Assembly: GCF_030544485.1 (NCBI RefSeq)
Contig: NZ_CP130610.1
Span: forward strand, 806,001 to 870,000
Reading direction: 5' to 3'
Length of the DNA stretch: 64,000 bases
Origin: Halomonas sp. HAL1
Lineage (GTDB): Bacteria; Pseudomonadota; Gammaproteobacteria; Pseudomonadales; Halomonadaceae
Shown in pieces: positions 1 to 7,562 of the stretch. Below the pieces are notes generated by a model. The model was not told where the DNA came from. It made no database searches and saw only the letters and a list, made by a program, of their open reading frames with translations. Every line of letters begins with the position of its first letter. Position 1 is the stretch's first letter. The position numbers were made by a program, and so were the translations under genes.

Positions 1-551
1 ATGTCTTTCTCTAACCAATCCGTATGCTTACTTTCTTGTGAAACATATACAGCTTGATTAATTGAAAATATCTTTTTACCGATGAGTGTCTCATTAGGGC
101 TAACCACCGGGCGAAAAGCTATATCAGCGTCTCGAGCCTCAAGGCTCATAAGTTCATTGCTTACAATAATGCTTATATTTAGCTCTTTATACTTACAATT
201 AAAATCATGAATAATGTTTCCTAGTAAGCCATATAATAATGTATCTGTGGTGGTTACGGTTAAACTCCCAGAAAAACTTTCATTAGCGGAGTAGAGTTTG
301 CGCTGGGCATAAAGAACTTGTTTCTCTATTTCTTTCGCGCTTCTAACTAACTCTAGACCAGCTAAGGTAGGTACATATGAGTTGTTTTCTCGATGAAATA
401 GCTTTACACCACATTTTTTCTCAATCTCCGCTAAACGTCTATATATTGTTGGATAGCTAAAGCTCAGCTTAAGAGCTGATTTTTTCAATACCTTTTCTTC
501 AGCGATTGCCAGTATAACCTTGAAGTCATCCCATTTAAGATTTTCAATCAT
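1..551 (-). CDS. LysR-type transcriptional regulator (C-terminus beyond window)
   Basis: Reading leftward from an ATG at 551, the frame is open to base 1 (about 183 codons) and continues outside the window. Residues 1-62 form a LysR-type winged helix-turn-helix (starts MIENLKWDDFKVILAIAEE, then a SALKLSFSYPTIYRRLAEIE recognition segment and a KLFHRENN wing). The rest is the start of the effector-binding domain. It is AT-rich like the biosynthetic operon to its right, from which it is transcribed divergently, so it is the likely local regulator of that operon. The ligand is unknown. The assignment to LysR is firm from the N-terminal domain; completeness cannot be judged. Confidence 0.85.
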   Translation of the reverse strand, partial: MIENLKWDDFKVILAIAEEKVLKKSALKLSFSYPTIYRRLAEIEKKCGVKLFHRENNSYVPTLAGLELVRSAKEIEKQVLYAQRKLYSANESFSGSLTVTTTDTLLYGLLGNIIHDFNCKYKELNISIIVSNELMSLEARDADIAFRPVVSPNETLIGKKIFSINQAVYVSQESKHTDWLEKD

Positions 552-560
552 GATAACCTC

Positions 561-578
561 ATTTTCATTAATGATAAT
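561..578. promoter_or_regulatory. Near-perfect palindrome between divergent LysR and MFS genes
   Basis: The sequence ATTTTCATTAATGATAAT has a perfect 10-bp core (TCATTAATGA) and outer ATT/AAT arms. It lies 10 bp upstream of the LysR start and about 60 bp before the MFS start. A T-N11-A type dyad in this place is typical of a LysR autoregulatory site. Its function is inferred from position only. Confidence 0.45.
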
Positions 579-640
579 TTACATATTAGACATGATGAGC
601 TAATGTTTCAATAAATTCATCAAAAGAAACTAATGCAAAT

Positions 641-1879
641 ATGAGTGAAGTCAATAGAGTTGCTCCTGTTATATCTAAAAAACAGCAATTTAACGCTGTG
701 TTTGTTGCCGCTTTATGCGTTATAACTGCTGGTAGTTATGCGACGTTATCAGGTCTGTTAACTTCACAGTTAATTAAAGAATTAGGGTGGACAACACTTA
801 ATACAACATTTGGCATCACCATAAATATGATTCTTTATGGTGCAACAGCACCATTTGCGATTCATCTCATGGAAAAATATGGGATCAAAAAAATTGTCAT
901 ACTCAGCCTTAGTACCCTTTGTATAGGTGCATTGTTTTGCACGATAAATTCGAAAATTATTTTCAATCTTGCATGGGGTATTTTAGTTGGACTTGGGTGT
1001 GGCTCTCTTACGATGTCATTTGGTGCGCTATTTGCTCGTTCGTGGTTTAAGAAAACTGGGCTTCCGACTGGAATCTTGACGGCTTCGTCTGTTACTGGGC
1101 AATTTGTTTTACTACCTCTATGGGCTAAATTAGCAAATGAATTTAGCTGGCGAGCACCTTTGATTGGCTGCATTGCTCTTACATTAGTTACATTATTAAT
1201 CATATATTTAGTTTTTAATGAAAAAATGTCTGCGATTAAAACAGTCACAGAGTACAACATTAAGCCAGATAGCACTTTTGCAGATGTATTTATTGATTTG
1301 AAAAAATTCATGAAAAATAAGAAGTTTTGGGTGATAGCGCTAGCATTTGGAATGTGTGGTGCCACTACAAATGGTCTTATGTGGAGTAGTTTTACTCCTG
1401 CAGCATCTTTAGAAGGAATATCAGTAGCCGACTCTTCTTATTTGCTATTGATAATAGGTCTGTTAAATATTCCAGGTACTATTGGAGCAGGATGGCTTTC
1501 AGATAAAATAAATAAACAGAAACTACTATCAGTTATTTTTATTTTACGAGGCGCTAGTTTGATTTGTCTGCCCTTTATATTATCACAACCAGTAGGTTGG
1601 GAACTGATAGTCTTTGCCGTCGTGTTTGGCGTATTTGATGTTGCAACTGTTCCTCCTGTCATTAATTTATGCAACCAAATATTTGGAGATCGAGGGCCTT
1701 TTGCTTTTAGCTGGATAAATGTGGCTCATCAAATAGGGGCTGGTCTGGTTGCTTTTTTAGGGGGGGTGATTGCATTTATGACTGGATCGTATTTTACACT
1801 GTGGTTTATTGCAGGAGGTATTTTTTTCACAGCCGCTATTATAGTTCTTACTCCTTATCATAGCGAAAAGGCAATATAG
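641..1879 (+). CDS. MFS transporter, probable product exporter of the AT-rich cluster
   Basis: A 412-aa polytopic protein with about 12 hydrophobic segments in two six-helix halves, separated by a charged loop near residues 190-225. The N-terminal half has the typical MFS loop between helices 2 and 3 (HLMEKYGIKKIV). The gene is first in the rightward AT-rich operon, and the next gene begins 15 bp after its stop, so it is probably co-transcribed with the biosynthetic genes and exports their product or imports a precursor. The substrate cannot be read from the sequence. The ATG at 641 lacks a strong Shine-Dalgarno sequence. Overall it resembles monocarboxylate/oxalate-type (OFA) MFS proteins more than drug:H+ antiporters; that subfamily call is tentative. 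Confidence 0.8.
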   Translation: MSEVNRVAPVISKKQQFNAVFVAALCVITAGSYATLSGLLTSQLIKELGWTTLNTTFGITINMILYGATAPFAIHLMEKYGIKKIVILSLSTLCIGALFCTINSKIIFNLAWGILVGLGCGSLTMSFGALFARSWFKKTGLPTGILTASSVTGQFVLLPLWAKLANEFSWRAPLIGCIALTLVTLLIIYLVFNEKMSAIKTVTEYNIKPDSTFADVFIDLKKFMKNKKFWVIALAFGMCGATTNGLMWSSFTPAASLEGISVADSSYLLLIIGLLNIPGTIGAGWLSDKINKQKLLSVIFILRGASLICLPFILSQPVGWELIVFAVVFGVFDVATVPPVINLCNQIFGDRGPFAFSWINVAHQIGAGLVAFLGGVIAFMTGSYFTLWFIAGGIFFTAAIIVLTPYHSEKAI

Positions 1880-1893
1880 CCTTTGGAGGTAAA

Positions 1894-2383
1894 ATGGAAA
1901 ATGTAATATTCACTAGACCTGAAGCATGTCATGCTCAAGAGGTTAAGACACTTGTCGACGAAAATGAACAGTTAGATAGTAACAGCTTATATATATACCT
2001 TATATGGTGCTCTTTTTTTTTCGCAAAATTCTGCAATAGCAATAAAGGACAATAAAGTTATTTCATTTGTAACGGGGTTTAGAAAACCTGATGATCCCGA
2101 AACATATTTTTTATGGCAAACAGCTGCAAAGAAAAGGCATGGAGTAGCTAATCTTGGTTTAAATCTAATTTTATATGCGGTCGAAAAAGAAATAGAAAAT
2201 GGAATTACAGCTATTGAGGCATCTGTAAACAAAAAAAATACACCCATAGTAATGTTAATGAAAACACTGAATAAAAGGATAGAAGGTGATTTGTCTACCA
2301 CATCACTATTTTCCTCGGAACAACTTAGCCATGAGGGCATGCAACACCACGAAGAAACGTTAATGAGAATCGAAATCAACTAA
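1894..2383 (+). pseudogene. EctA-like diaminobutyrate acetyltransferase homologue, frameshifted at a T9 run
   Basis: The ATG at 1894 follows a good GGAGG. The first frame gives 53 residues and stops at 2053-2055. Losing one T from the nine-T run at 2013-2021 restores an open frame to the stop at 2381-2383 (about 162 aa). The joined protein follows the EctA layout of the GNAT fold: LDSNSLYIYL near residue 30 (EctA: LDLNSSYAYL), FVTGFRKPDDPETYFLWQ in the middle (EctA: GFVTGYRPPDRPDTLFVWQ-like), an acetyl-CoA loop and a C-terminal HEETLMRIEI tail (EctA: HEDEYLFRI-like). No ectB or ectC is nearby, so ectoine itself is not the expected product. The frameshift may be real decay, transcriptional slippage on poly-T, or a sequencing error. 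Confidence 0.8.
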
Positions 2384-2393
2384 TGGAGGATTT

Positions 2394-3689
2394 ATGTCTT
2401 CTTATTGGATTCCTGATGAAAATTGCATAAGTAATGTGGCTGATAAATTTGGAACGCCTACATACTTATACTCTGAAAAAGATATAATAAATAATATTCT
2501 TACTTTAAAAAGTAATTTAGGTGGTTGTGCTAAAATACTTTATTCTTTGAAGGCCAATCCAAATGTGCAAATAGTTAATATCATGAAAAAATATGATATT
2601 GGCAGTGAGGTTTCTTCTTATGGTGAGCTTGTTATTGCCAAAGAAGCTGGAATGTCTCCTGAGGATATAATTTTTGTAGGGCCAGGTAAGTCTGATGTTG
2701 AGCTGAGAGCATGCATAGAATTTAAAATACAGGCGATAGTTTGTGAATCTGAAAGTGAAATAATTAGAATTATTGAATTGTGTGATAATTGCTCTAATGG
2801 TCCGGTCAATATAATAGTAAGATTAAATCCATCGTTTAAAGGAGGTAGTGAAACACTGAAAATGTCAGGAAAGCCTCGTCAGTTTGGTGTAGATGATACT
2901 GAAGCTGCCAATTTAATTAAAAAATACAAATCTTATAGCTGTATTAATATTGTTGGTTTTCATGCATATATGGGTACTAGGATATTAAGTGAGTCTGATA
3001 TTGTTAATAACACACTACGTAAGTTATCCTTATTTGATAAGCTAGCTGAAGAAAATAAGATTCAGCTTAGTATGGTTGATGTCGGAGGTGGATTTGGAGT
3101 TCCTTACTATGATGGTGAGAAAGAGTTAGATATTGAAGTTATAGGGAAAGAGTTGTCACAAGCATTTCATGTTTTCAAAAGACAACACCCAGGATGTGAG
3201 ATAGTTATGGAGATCGGAAGATATTTAGTTGCTAACAGTGGAGTGCTAATAACTAAAGTCATTGATGTAAAAGAATCTAAGGGTGAAACTTTTGCAATCA
3301 CTAATGGCGGTATGAATATCCATTTGCTAGCGTCAGGTCTTGGAAGTTTTTCAAAGAAAAATTTACCTTATTCTGTTTTTAAAAAAACACCAGTAAAGGA
3401 AAATAATGGACTCACTACCATTACTGGGCCTTTATGTACACCAACAGATATACTTATAAAAAAAACAAATATGTCAGAACCTAGCATTTCTGATCAAGTG
3501 ATTGTGTATCAGTCAGGTGCATATGGCCCAACTGCATCTCCAGTTTATTTTCTTAGCCATGGTTATCCTGCAGAGGTAATGCATACTGGAAATGGCGTCA
3601 ATTTAATAAGAGAACGTGATTGTATAGAAGATTCTTTAAAAAAGCAGTTTCTTAATAATAAGAGGCTATGTTCGAATGATAGGAATTGA
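2394..3689 (+). CDS. PLP-dependent (type III fold) amino acid decarboxylase, BtrK / LysA family
   Basis: A 431-aa protein of the alanine-racemase-fold decarboxylases. Visible landmarks are the Schiff-base lysine in YSLKANPN (K53), H190 in GFHAYMG, the phosphate loop GGGFG (231-235), EIGRYLVA (273-280), the catalytic-type cysteine in GPLCTPTD (C348) and a tyrosine in SGAYGPT (377). The LNPSFKGG...GKPRQFGVDD stretch matches the subgroup that includes BtrK of butirosin synthesis and exosortase-associated decarboxylases better than classical diaminopimelate decarboxylase. BtrK acts on an aminoacyl thioester held by a carrier protein, and a carrier protein and adenylation enzyme are present here, so an ACP-bound substrate is likely but inferred. 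The RBS is GGAGG at 2384-2388. The 3' end overlaps the next gene by 14 bp. Confidence 0.85.
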   Translation: MSSYWIPDENCISNVADKFGTPTYLYSEKDIINNILTLKSNLGGCAKILYSLKANPNVQIVNIMKKYDIGSEVSSYGELVIAKEAGMSPEDIIFVGPGKSDVELRACIEFKIQAIVCESESEIIRIIELCDNCSNGPVNIIVRLNPSFKGGSETLKMSGKPRQFGVDDTEAANLIKKYKSYSCINIVGFHAYMGTRILSESDIVNNTLRKLSLFDKLAEENKIQLSMVDVGGGFGVPYYDGEKELDIEVIGKELSQAFHVFKRQHPGCEIVMEIGRYLVANSGVLITKVIDVKESKGETFAITNGGMNIHLLASGLGSFSKKNLPYSVFKKTPVKENNGLTTITGPLCTPTDILIKKTNMSEPSISDQVIVYQSGAYGPTASPVYFLSHGYPAEVMHTGNGVNLIRERDCIEDSLKKQFLNNKRLCSNDRN

Positions 3690-4035
3690 TGTCGTGTCAA
3701 CTAAAGAAGTTGAAAGTATGTGTTTTAAACGATGGTTTGTTTTGTATGCTTATACTTATGAGGAATTCCTGAAAAGTGAAACATTTAGTCGTTCTAGAAA
3801 GATTGAATATCTTTCTTCGCGATTTTGTGCAAAAGAGGCTGTTTTTAAATGCTTGTGTTCTTATACAGGCGAAAAGCTTAAATTTAAACCTAAAAGCATT
3901 GAGGTTTTAAATAACGTAAATAATGTGCCAGTTGTTAAGTTGGACTTTCCCTACGATATTAGTTTTACAGGTGGTTTAACCGTATCAATTTCCCATAAGA
4001 AAAATATATGTGTGGCAATAGCATTAATAAAGTAG
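3676..4035 (+). CDS. AcpS-family 4'-phosphopantetheinyl transferase
   Basis: A 119-aa protein with both AcpS hallmarks: IGIDVV at residues 2-7 (Mg-binding D5) and FCAKEAVFK at 50-58 (E54 and K58), plus a C-terminal VSISHKKNICVAIALI strand. It would transfer phosphopantetheine from CoA to the serine of the carrier protein encoded at 6970. It overlaps the decarboxylase gene by 14 bp, which implies translational coupling and a dedicated role in this pathway rather than in housekeeping fatty acid synthesis. Confidence 0.88.
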   Translation: MIGIDVVSTKEVESMCFKRWFVLYAYTYEEFLKSETFSRSRKIEYLSSRFCAKEAVFKCLCSYTGEKLKFKPKSIEVLNNVNNVPVVKLDFPYDISFTGGLTVSISHKKNICVAIALIK

Positions 4036-4050
4036 TTGTAAGGAGGTTTT

Positions 4051-4416
4051 ATGGATAAAGAGTTTAGCTTGACTACTAGGGTTTCTTTTAAAGACATACA
4101 TTATGATGGAAAAGTAGTAGCAGGGGCTCACGTGCTAGAGTTGTTTGGCGACGCTATAACTGGCCTGGCGTTAATGAATGACAATGACGAAGGTCTTTTA
4201 TCAAAGTGGGAGAATGTTAATTTTTATCAAAAAGTAAACCCGGGAGACTTTCTAAAGGTTTACGCTAGAATAGTAAGCTCTAGCAGATTAAAAAGAAATG
4301 TTGAAGTAAATGCTTGGAGGGTAACCGGGTTAAAAGAATATAATGGTAATAATGATCTAGTTGCTGATGCGAAAGGTACCTTTGTTATACCTTTTGTCAA
4401 AGCGAAAGGAGTTTGA
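4051..4416 (+). CDS. Hotdog-fold protein resembling 3-aminobutyryl-CoA ammonia-lyase (Kal)
   Basis: A 121-aa single hotdog domain. Its layout (VSFKDIHYDGKVVAGAHVL, LFGDAIT, NDEGLLSKWENVNFY, VNPGDFLKVYARIV, then DAKGTFVIP) tracks what I recall of Kal, the 3-aminobutyryl-CoA deaminase of lysine fermentation, better than generic 4HBT thioesterases. By analogy it would add or remove ammonia at the beta carbon of an acyl thioester, here probably carried on the ACP. A plain thioesterase role cannot be excluded. The RBS AAGGAGG lies 7 bp before the ATG and 3 bp separate its stop from the next ATG, so it belongs to the operon. Confidence 0.7.
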   Translation: MDKEFSLTTRVSFKDIHYDGKVVAGAHVLELFGDAITGLALMNDNDEGLLSKWENVNFYQKVNPGDFLKVYARIVSSSRLKRNVEVNAWRVTGLKEYNGNNDLVADAKGTFVIPFVKAKGV

Positions 4417-5816
4417 TCTATGTCTACGTTAATAACATTCTTGAAGTTAGCTGTTGAAAAAAGTCCCGACAAAACAGCTATTGAGGATAAGGATGGTACT
4501 ATAAGCTTTAGAGATCTAGACTCATACTCTGACAGTGCAGCTTTGTATTTTAGTGATTTTATTGTATCTCCAGGTGATAGAGTTGTTGTAAGAGGTGTTA
4601 ACTCTATAAGCTATGTGATTGTTATATTAGGTTTATTGAAGGCTAGAGCAGGTTTTTGCCCTGTGTTCTCTAGCGCCCCACCTGACCAAGTAAATTATAT
4701 TATTGACGACTCTCAAGCTACAGCTTTTATTGAAATATTAGAGAGTGAGGTTTTAGTTAATAATAAAGTAGTTTCTCACGGAAATCTCTTTTACTACCAA
4801 TGTGATAGTGGTAACTTGTGTCAAAGTTATCCTCTTCCAGAAGACCTTGCGTGTCTAATATATACATCTGGGTCAACAGGTAAGCCCAAGGGTATAGCAA
4901 CATTGCATAAACAATCATTTTTTGTAATTAATGCAATTTTAGAAAAGATTGATTACTATCCTAGTGATGTGGTTTTAACTTTATCTCCCTTCTCTTTTGA
5001 TTATGGTTTGTATCAAGTATTTATCTGTTTTGCATCACAGTCAAAATTATTTTTGTCTTCAGAAAAAGATTCAGGCGTTTTTATTTTAAAAACTATTTCA
5101 AGCACAAACGCTAATGTGTTAGCGGCAGTTCCATCAATGATTGATAATATGGCTTTGTTGCTAAAAAAGGCAGATGGATTTAAATGTAGCTTGCGTACTA
5201 TAACTTCAACTGGTGCGTCTGTAAACCAAAGTTCTATAGATATTATTCGTCAGGAGATGCCTGATGTTAGTTTTCAGTTGATGTATGGCCTTACTGAGTG
5301 TAAACGTGTTTCTATTGCACCTTTAGATGCGGATATTAGTAGACCTGGAACTTGTGGCCTGCCATTGAGTGGCTCTGAGGTGAAAATCGTTAACGAAGAT
5401 GGAGTAGAATTAAAAGCAAATGAGATGGGGTATATTGTCGTTATCGGGCCACATTTAATGAGTGGTTACTGGGGAGCTAAAGAGCTTACTGAGAAAACTT
5501 TCAAAACAAAATTTGATGTGCTGAGAGAGTTGCATACTGGTGATTTAGGTTGGCTTGATGAAGAGGGTTACTTGTTTTGTGCTGGCAGAAATAAAGACAT
5601 TTTTAAACAAGGTGGTTACAGAGTTTCTTGTGTAGAGGTTGAAGCGGCTGCCATGAGTGCTAGCTGCGTTGAGGCCGCAGCTCTTATACCACCCACAAAA
5701 AATAAAAAAAGTAAGCTATTTGTTCTCTCATCGGATAAGAATTTTGACTTAAAAGATTACTTAAGAACTAAAATTGAAGAATATAAAATTCCAAGTAAAG
5801 TGATTGTGTTAAGTAC

Positions 5817-6443
5817 TTATACAAAAATAATCCGGTATTCGTTGCCGTAGCCTGACAACACCTTATGGACATAGTCTTTCAAGGACGAGAAGCTTTCATA
5901 AGCCGTCAACGGCAGCCACTCATACTTGACCTTGCGCCAAAGAATCTCGATGAGATTTAGCTCCGGCGAATAAGCAGATAGATAGACGAGGTACACACGG
6001 TGCGACATCCATTCCAACTCCTTATGTCGGAAAGCCTTTGAGCGATGGACACTGGCATTATCCAGCACCACGATGGCAAAAGCGTCCGGCGACTTCTGGG
6101 CAATCAGGCGGTCAAAAGCCTCAATGACCACCTCGGTGGTGATGGTCGTCATGGTCGAGTGGTAAATCAGCGAGCCCTGACGACTCAAGAAGCCCAGTAC
6201 GTTCAGGCGCTGACTATGCGAGTAGCCCGGCATTTCCTGAGGATGGCCGATAGGGCTCCAGGCGTAAGGCAAGACGGAGGACAGGGCAAAGCCTGACTCA
6301 TCGAAATAGTACAGTTCCGTCTCGCCCCGATCTTCCCAACGCTGAAGCTCAGCCAGCAGGCCTTGTGTATGGCGGAAGTCAGTCTCGTTACGCTGGCTTT
6401 TCAGGGATCGCCGGGTGCGCTTAAAGCTATACCCCAGATTTTT
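5817..6443 (-). CDS. IS630 transposase, C-terminal DDE catalytic part (orfB), needs frameshift from orfA
   Basis: The frame opens inside the A7 run, immediately after an in-frame TAA, and reads LGYSFKRTRRSLKSQ onward to the stop at 5817-5819. Catalytic acidic residues are visible in YYFDESGF (first D), VVLDNASVH (second D) and SPELNLIE (E). No start codon or ribosome site lies near the frame opening; the first internal ATG (6272) would miss the first D. A +1 or -2 realignment on the A7 run would join it to orfA, either by programmed transcriptional slippage or because the element is mutated. Confidence 0.8.
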   Translation of the reverse strand, partial: KNLGYSFKRTRRSLKSQRNETDFRHTQGLLAELQRWEDRGETELYYFDESGFALSSVLPYAWSPIGHPQEMPGYSHSQRLNVLGFLSRQGSLIYHSTMTTITTEVVIEAFDRLIAQKSPDAFAIVVLDNASVHRSKAFRHKELEWMSHRVYLVYLSAYSPELNLIEILWRKVKYEWLPLTAYESFSSLKDYVHKVLSGYGNEYRIIFV

Positions 6444-6837
6444 TTAATGCTCGCTTGAGCGTCATGGTACAGGCACCTTTTCCGGTTTCCTGCTGGAGTC
6501 GTGCCTGGACGGCCTTCAGCTGATGAGGTTGCTCTTGTACGAGTTCAAGTAACCGCTCCCGCTCCGCATCACTATAGATGGCGGGTCGCCCGGCGCGAGG
6601 CTTGTCCCGGAGCCCATCGAGGCCCTGTGCCTCCCAAGCATCGAACCAGAGCGAAACTGTTTCGCGGGTAACGGACAGAATCTTGCAGATCTGATCGATG
6701 GTATGACCTTGGTGACTCAGCACGATGGCATGAGCCCGACGACGCAAGGCGGGTTTCACGCCATAGGTATAGGTTGCCATCAATGTATGAAGGTCTGTGT
6801 CGGATAGGGAAGGCACAAAGCGGAATGTCATGCGCAT
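6427..6837 (-). CDS. IS630 transposase, N-terminal HTH part (orfA)
   Basis: A 136-aa frame containing a helix-turn-helix domain (TIDQICKILSVTRETVSLWF) followed by a second, homeodomain-like HTH (AGRPAIYSDAERERLLELV). These are the DNA-binding domains that recognise the inverted repeats. It terminates just after an A7 run (T7 at 6439-6445 on the plus strand) and the catalytic domain continues in another frame. An ATG at 6837 is used; an alternative internal start at residue 3 is possible. Confidence 0.85.
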   Translation of the reverse strand: MRMTFRFVPSLSDTDLHTLMATYTYGVKPALRRRAHAIVLSHQGHTIDQICKILSVTRETVSLWFDAWEAQGLDGLRDKPRAGRPAIYSDAERERLLELVQEQPHQLKAVQARLQQETGKGACTMTLKRALKKSGV

Positions 6838-6969
6838 CGTCCTGGATCAACGGGTCAGGTTTATAAGCATAGCGGAAAATATGTGTTTTGGTACTTAGAT
6901 AGCATGCCGGTTAATCAAAACGGAAAAATTGACAAGGTCGAGTTGGAAAAATACTAAAGGAGGAATGTT

Positions 6970-7236
6970 ATGTTTGATAAAGAATCCGCGAAGGAAGCTC
7001 TCAAAGAGGCGTTGGAAAATGTTCTTGGAGAGTCAGTTGGTAAACTAAATTTCGATATACGCATGTTTGAGGACTTACATATGGACTCAACAACCATGCT
7101 TGAGTCTCTGCTAGAATTAGAGGAAAAGCTTGGTTTTGATATTGATCCAGAAGAATTAGACATGGAAGATTTTTTAACTGTAAATGCCTATACTGAGTTT
7201 TTAGTTCAGGCGGTTAGAGAAAAAGAACAAGATTAA
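6970..7236 (+). CDS. Acyl/peptidyl carrier protein
   Basis: An 88-aa acidic helical protein with the phosphopantetheine site in DLHMDSTTMLE (Ser40) and the usual four-helix ACP layout. It follows the stranded end of the adenylation gene by 12 bp and has a strong AAGGAGG ribosome site of its own. It is the expected substrate of the AcpS-type transferase and the adenylation enzyme of the same operon, and the probable scaffold for the decarboxylase and hotdog enzymes. It is the last gene of the AT-rich operon. Confidence 0.9.
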   Translation: MFDKESAKEALKEALENVLGESVGKLNFDIRMFEDLHMDSTTMLESLLELEEKLGFDIDPEELDMEDFLTVNAYTEFLVQAVREKEQD

Positions 7237-7247
7237 GTGTAGAGGTT

Positions 7248-7270
7248 TGCGAGGAGTAACTCTCCTCGCA
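7248..7270 (+). terminator. Hairpin terminator after the ACP gene
   Basis: TGCGAGGAG pairs with CTCCTCGCA across a short loop, 11 bp after the ACP stop. An AT-rich stretch follows. It marks the end of the AT-rich operon. Confidence 0.7.
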
Positions 7271-7562
7271 CCAATTATTCATATTTAATTTTTAATATGA
7301 TGGACCATTTTAGGCTTAAATACCCGTGCCAACCGAGCGACATCACCATCGGTTTACCGGTGGCTGGGCCTGACCTTGCCCCTAGATTAGTAGCACTCGC
7401 TCAATGAGATACTCCACCTGATGCTGGCCTTTAAGCATGCTCAACAGGTCAGATAATTGAGGGTTAGACTGAAACAACACTGCCCTTGGTGCAAAAGAGG
7501 GCATCCGCCCCAGCCGCTATGTGATTTACTATCAGCAACTGTTATTCACGGAGGAAGCATCC
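7271..7562. other. Intergenic junction between AT-rich island and GC-rich DNA; possible FecE-type gene remnant
   Basis: No intact gene is seen. On the minus strand, about 7275-7371 reads ...GPATGKPMVMSLGWHG..., similar to the P-V-TGKPMM-PLG tail of the siderophore ABC ATPase encoded at 50161-51009, so it may be a short 3' remnant of such a gene. A 40-codon minus-strand frame (7382-7504, MPSFAPRAVLFQ start) has no recognisable homology. The promoter of the DUF808 gene must lie here but no clear -35/-10 pair stands out. Confidence 0.35.

Larger units (their letters stand above)
5812..6895 (-). mobile_element. IS630-family insertion sequence (1084 bp) with TA target duplication
   Basis: The ends are defined by comparing both junctions. 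The left end begins AGTACTTATACAAAAATAAT and the right end, read on the other strand, begins AGTACCAAAACACATATTTT; both then continue CCG-TAT-C. TA dinucleotides flank it at 5810-5811 and 6896-6897, the IS630 target signature. Removing the element plus one TA restores the adenylation reading frame exactly, which confirms the boundaries. Its GC content is higher than that of the host operon. Two transposase frames lie on the minus strand. Confidence 0.92.
4420..6957 (+). pseudogene. Stand-alone amino acid adenylation enzyme, interrupted by IS630 at codon 464
   Basis: The coding parts are 4420-5811 and 6898-6957; the IS lies between. Rejoined at one TA, they give an unbroken 483-aa acyl/aminoacyl-adenylate ligase ending in VLDSMPVNQNGKIDKVELEKY-type sequence (the last 19 codons lie to the right of the IS). 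Visible motifs are the P-loop LIYTSGSTGKPKG (146-158), YGLTEC (A5), HTGDLGW (A7) and GRNKDIFKQGGYRVS (A8). The stranded 3' part carries A10 (NQNGKID), whose lysine is needed for adenylation, so the present truncated product (476 aa with a short IS-encoded tail) should be inactive. It would have charged the ACP at 6970. The specificity code cannot be read safely. Confidence 0.9.

Noticed and set aside
7382-7504. 40-codon minus-strand frame with a plausible start
   Set aside because: No homology recognised and only a weak ribosome site; noted in the junction region instead of being called a gene.
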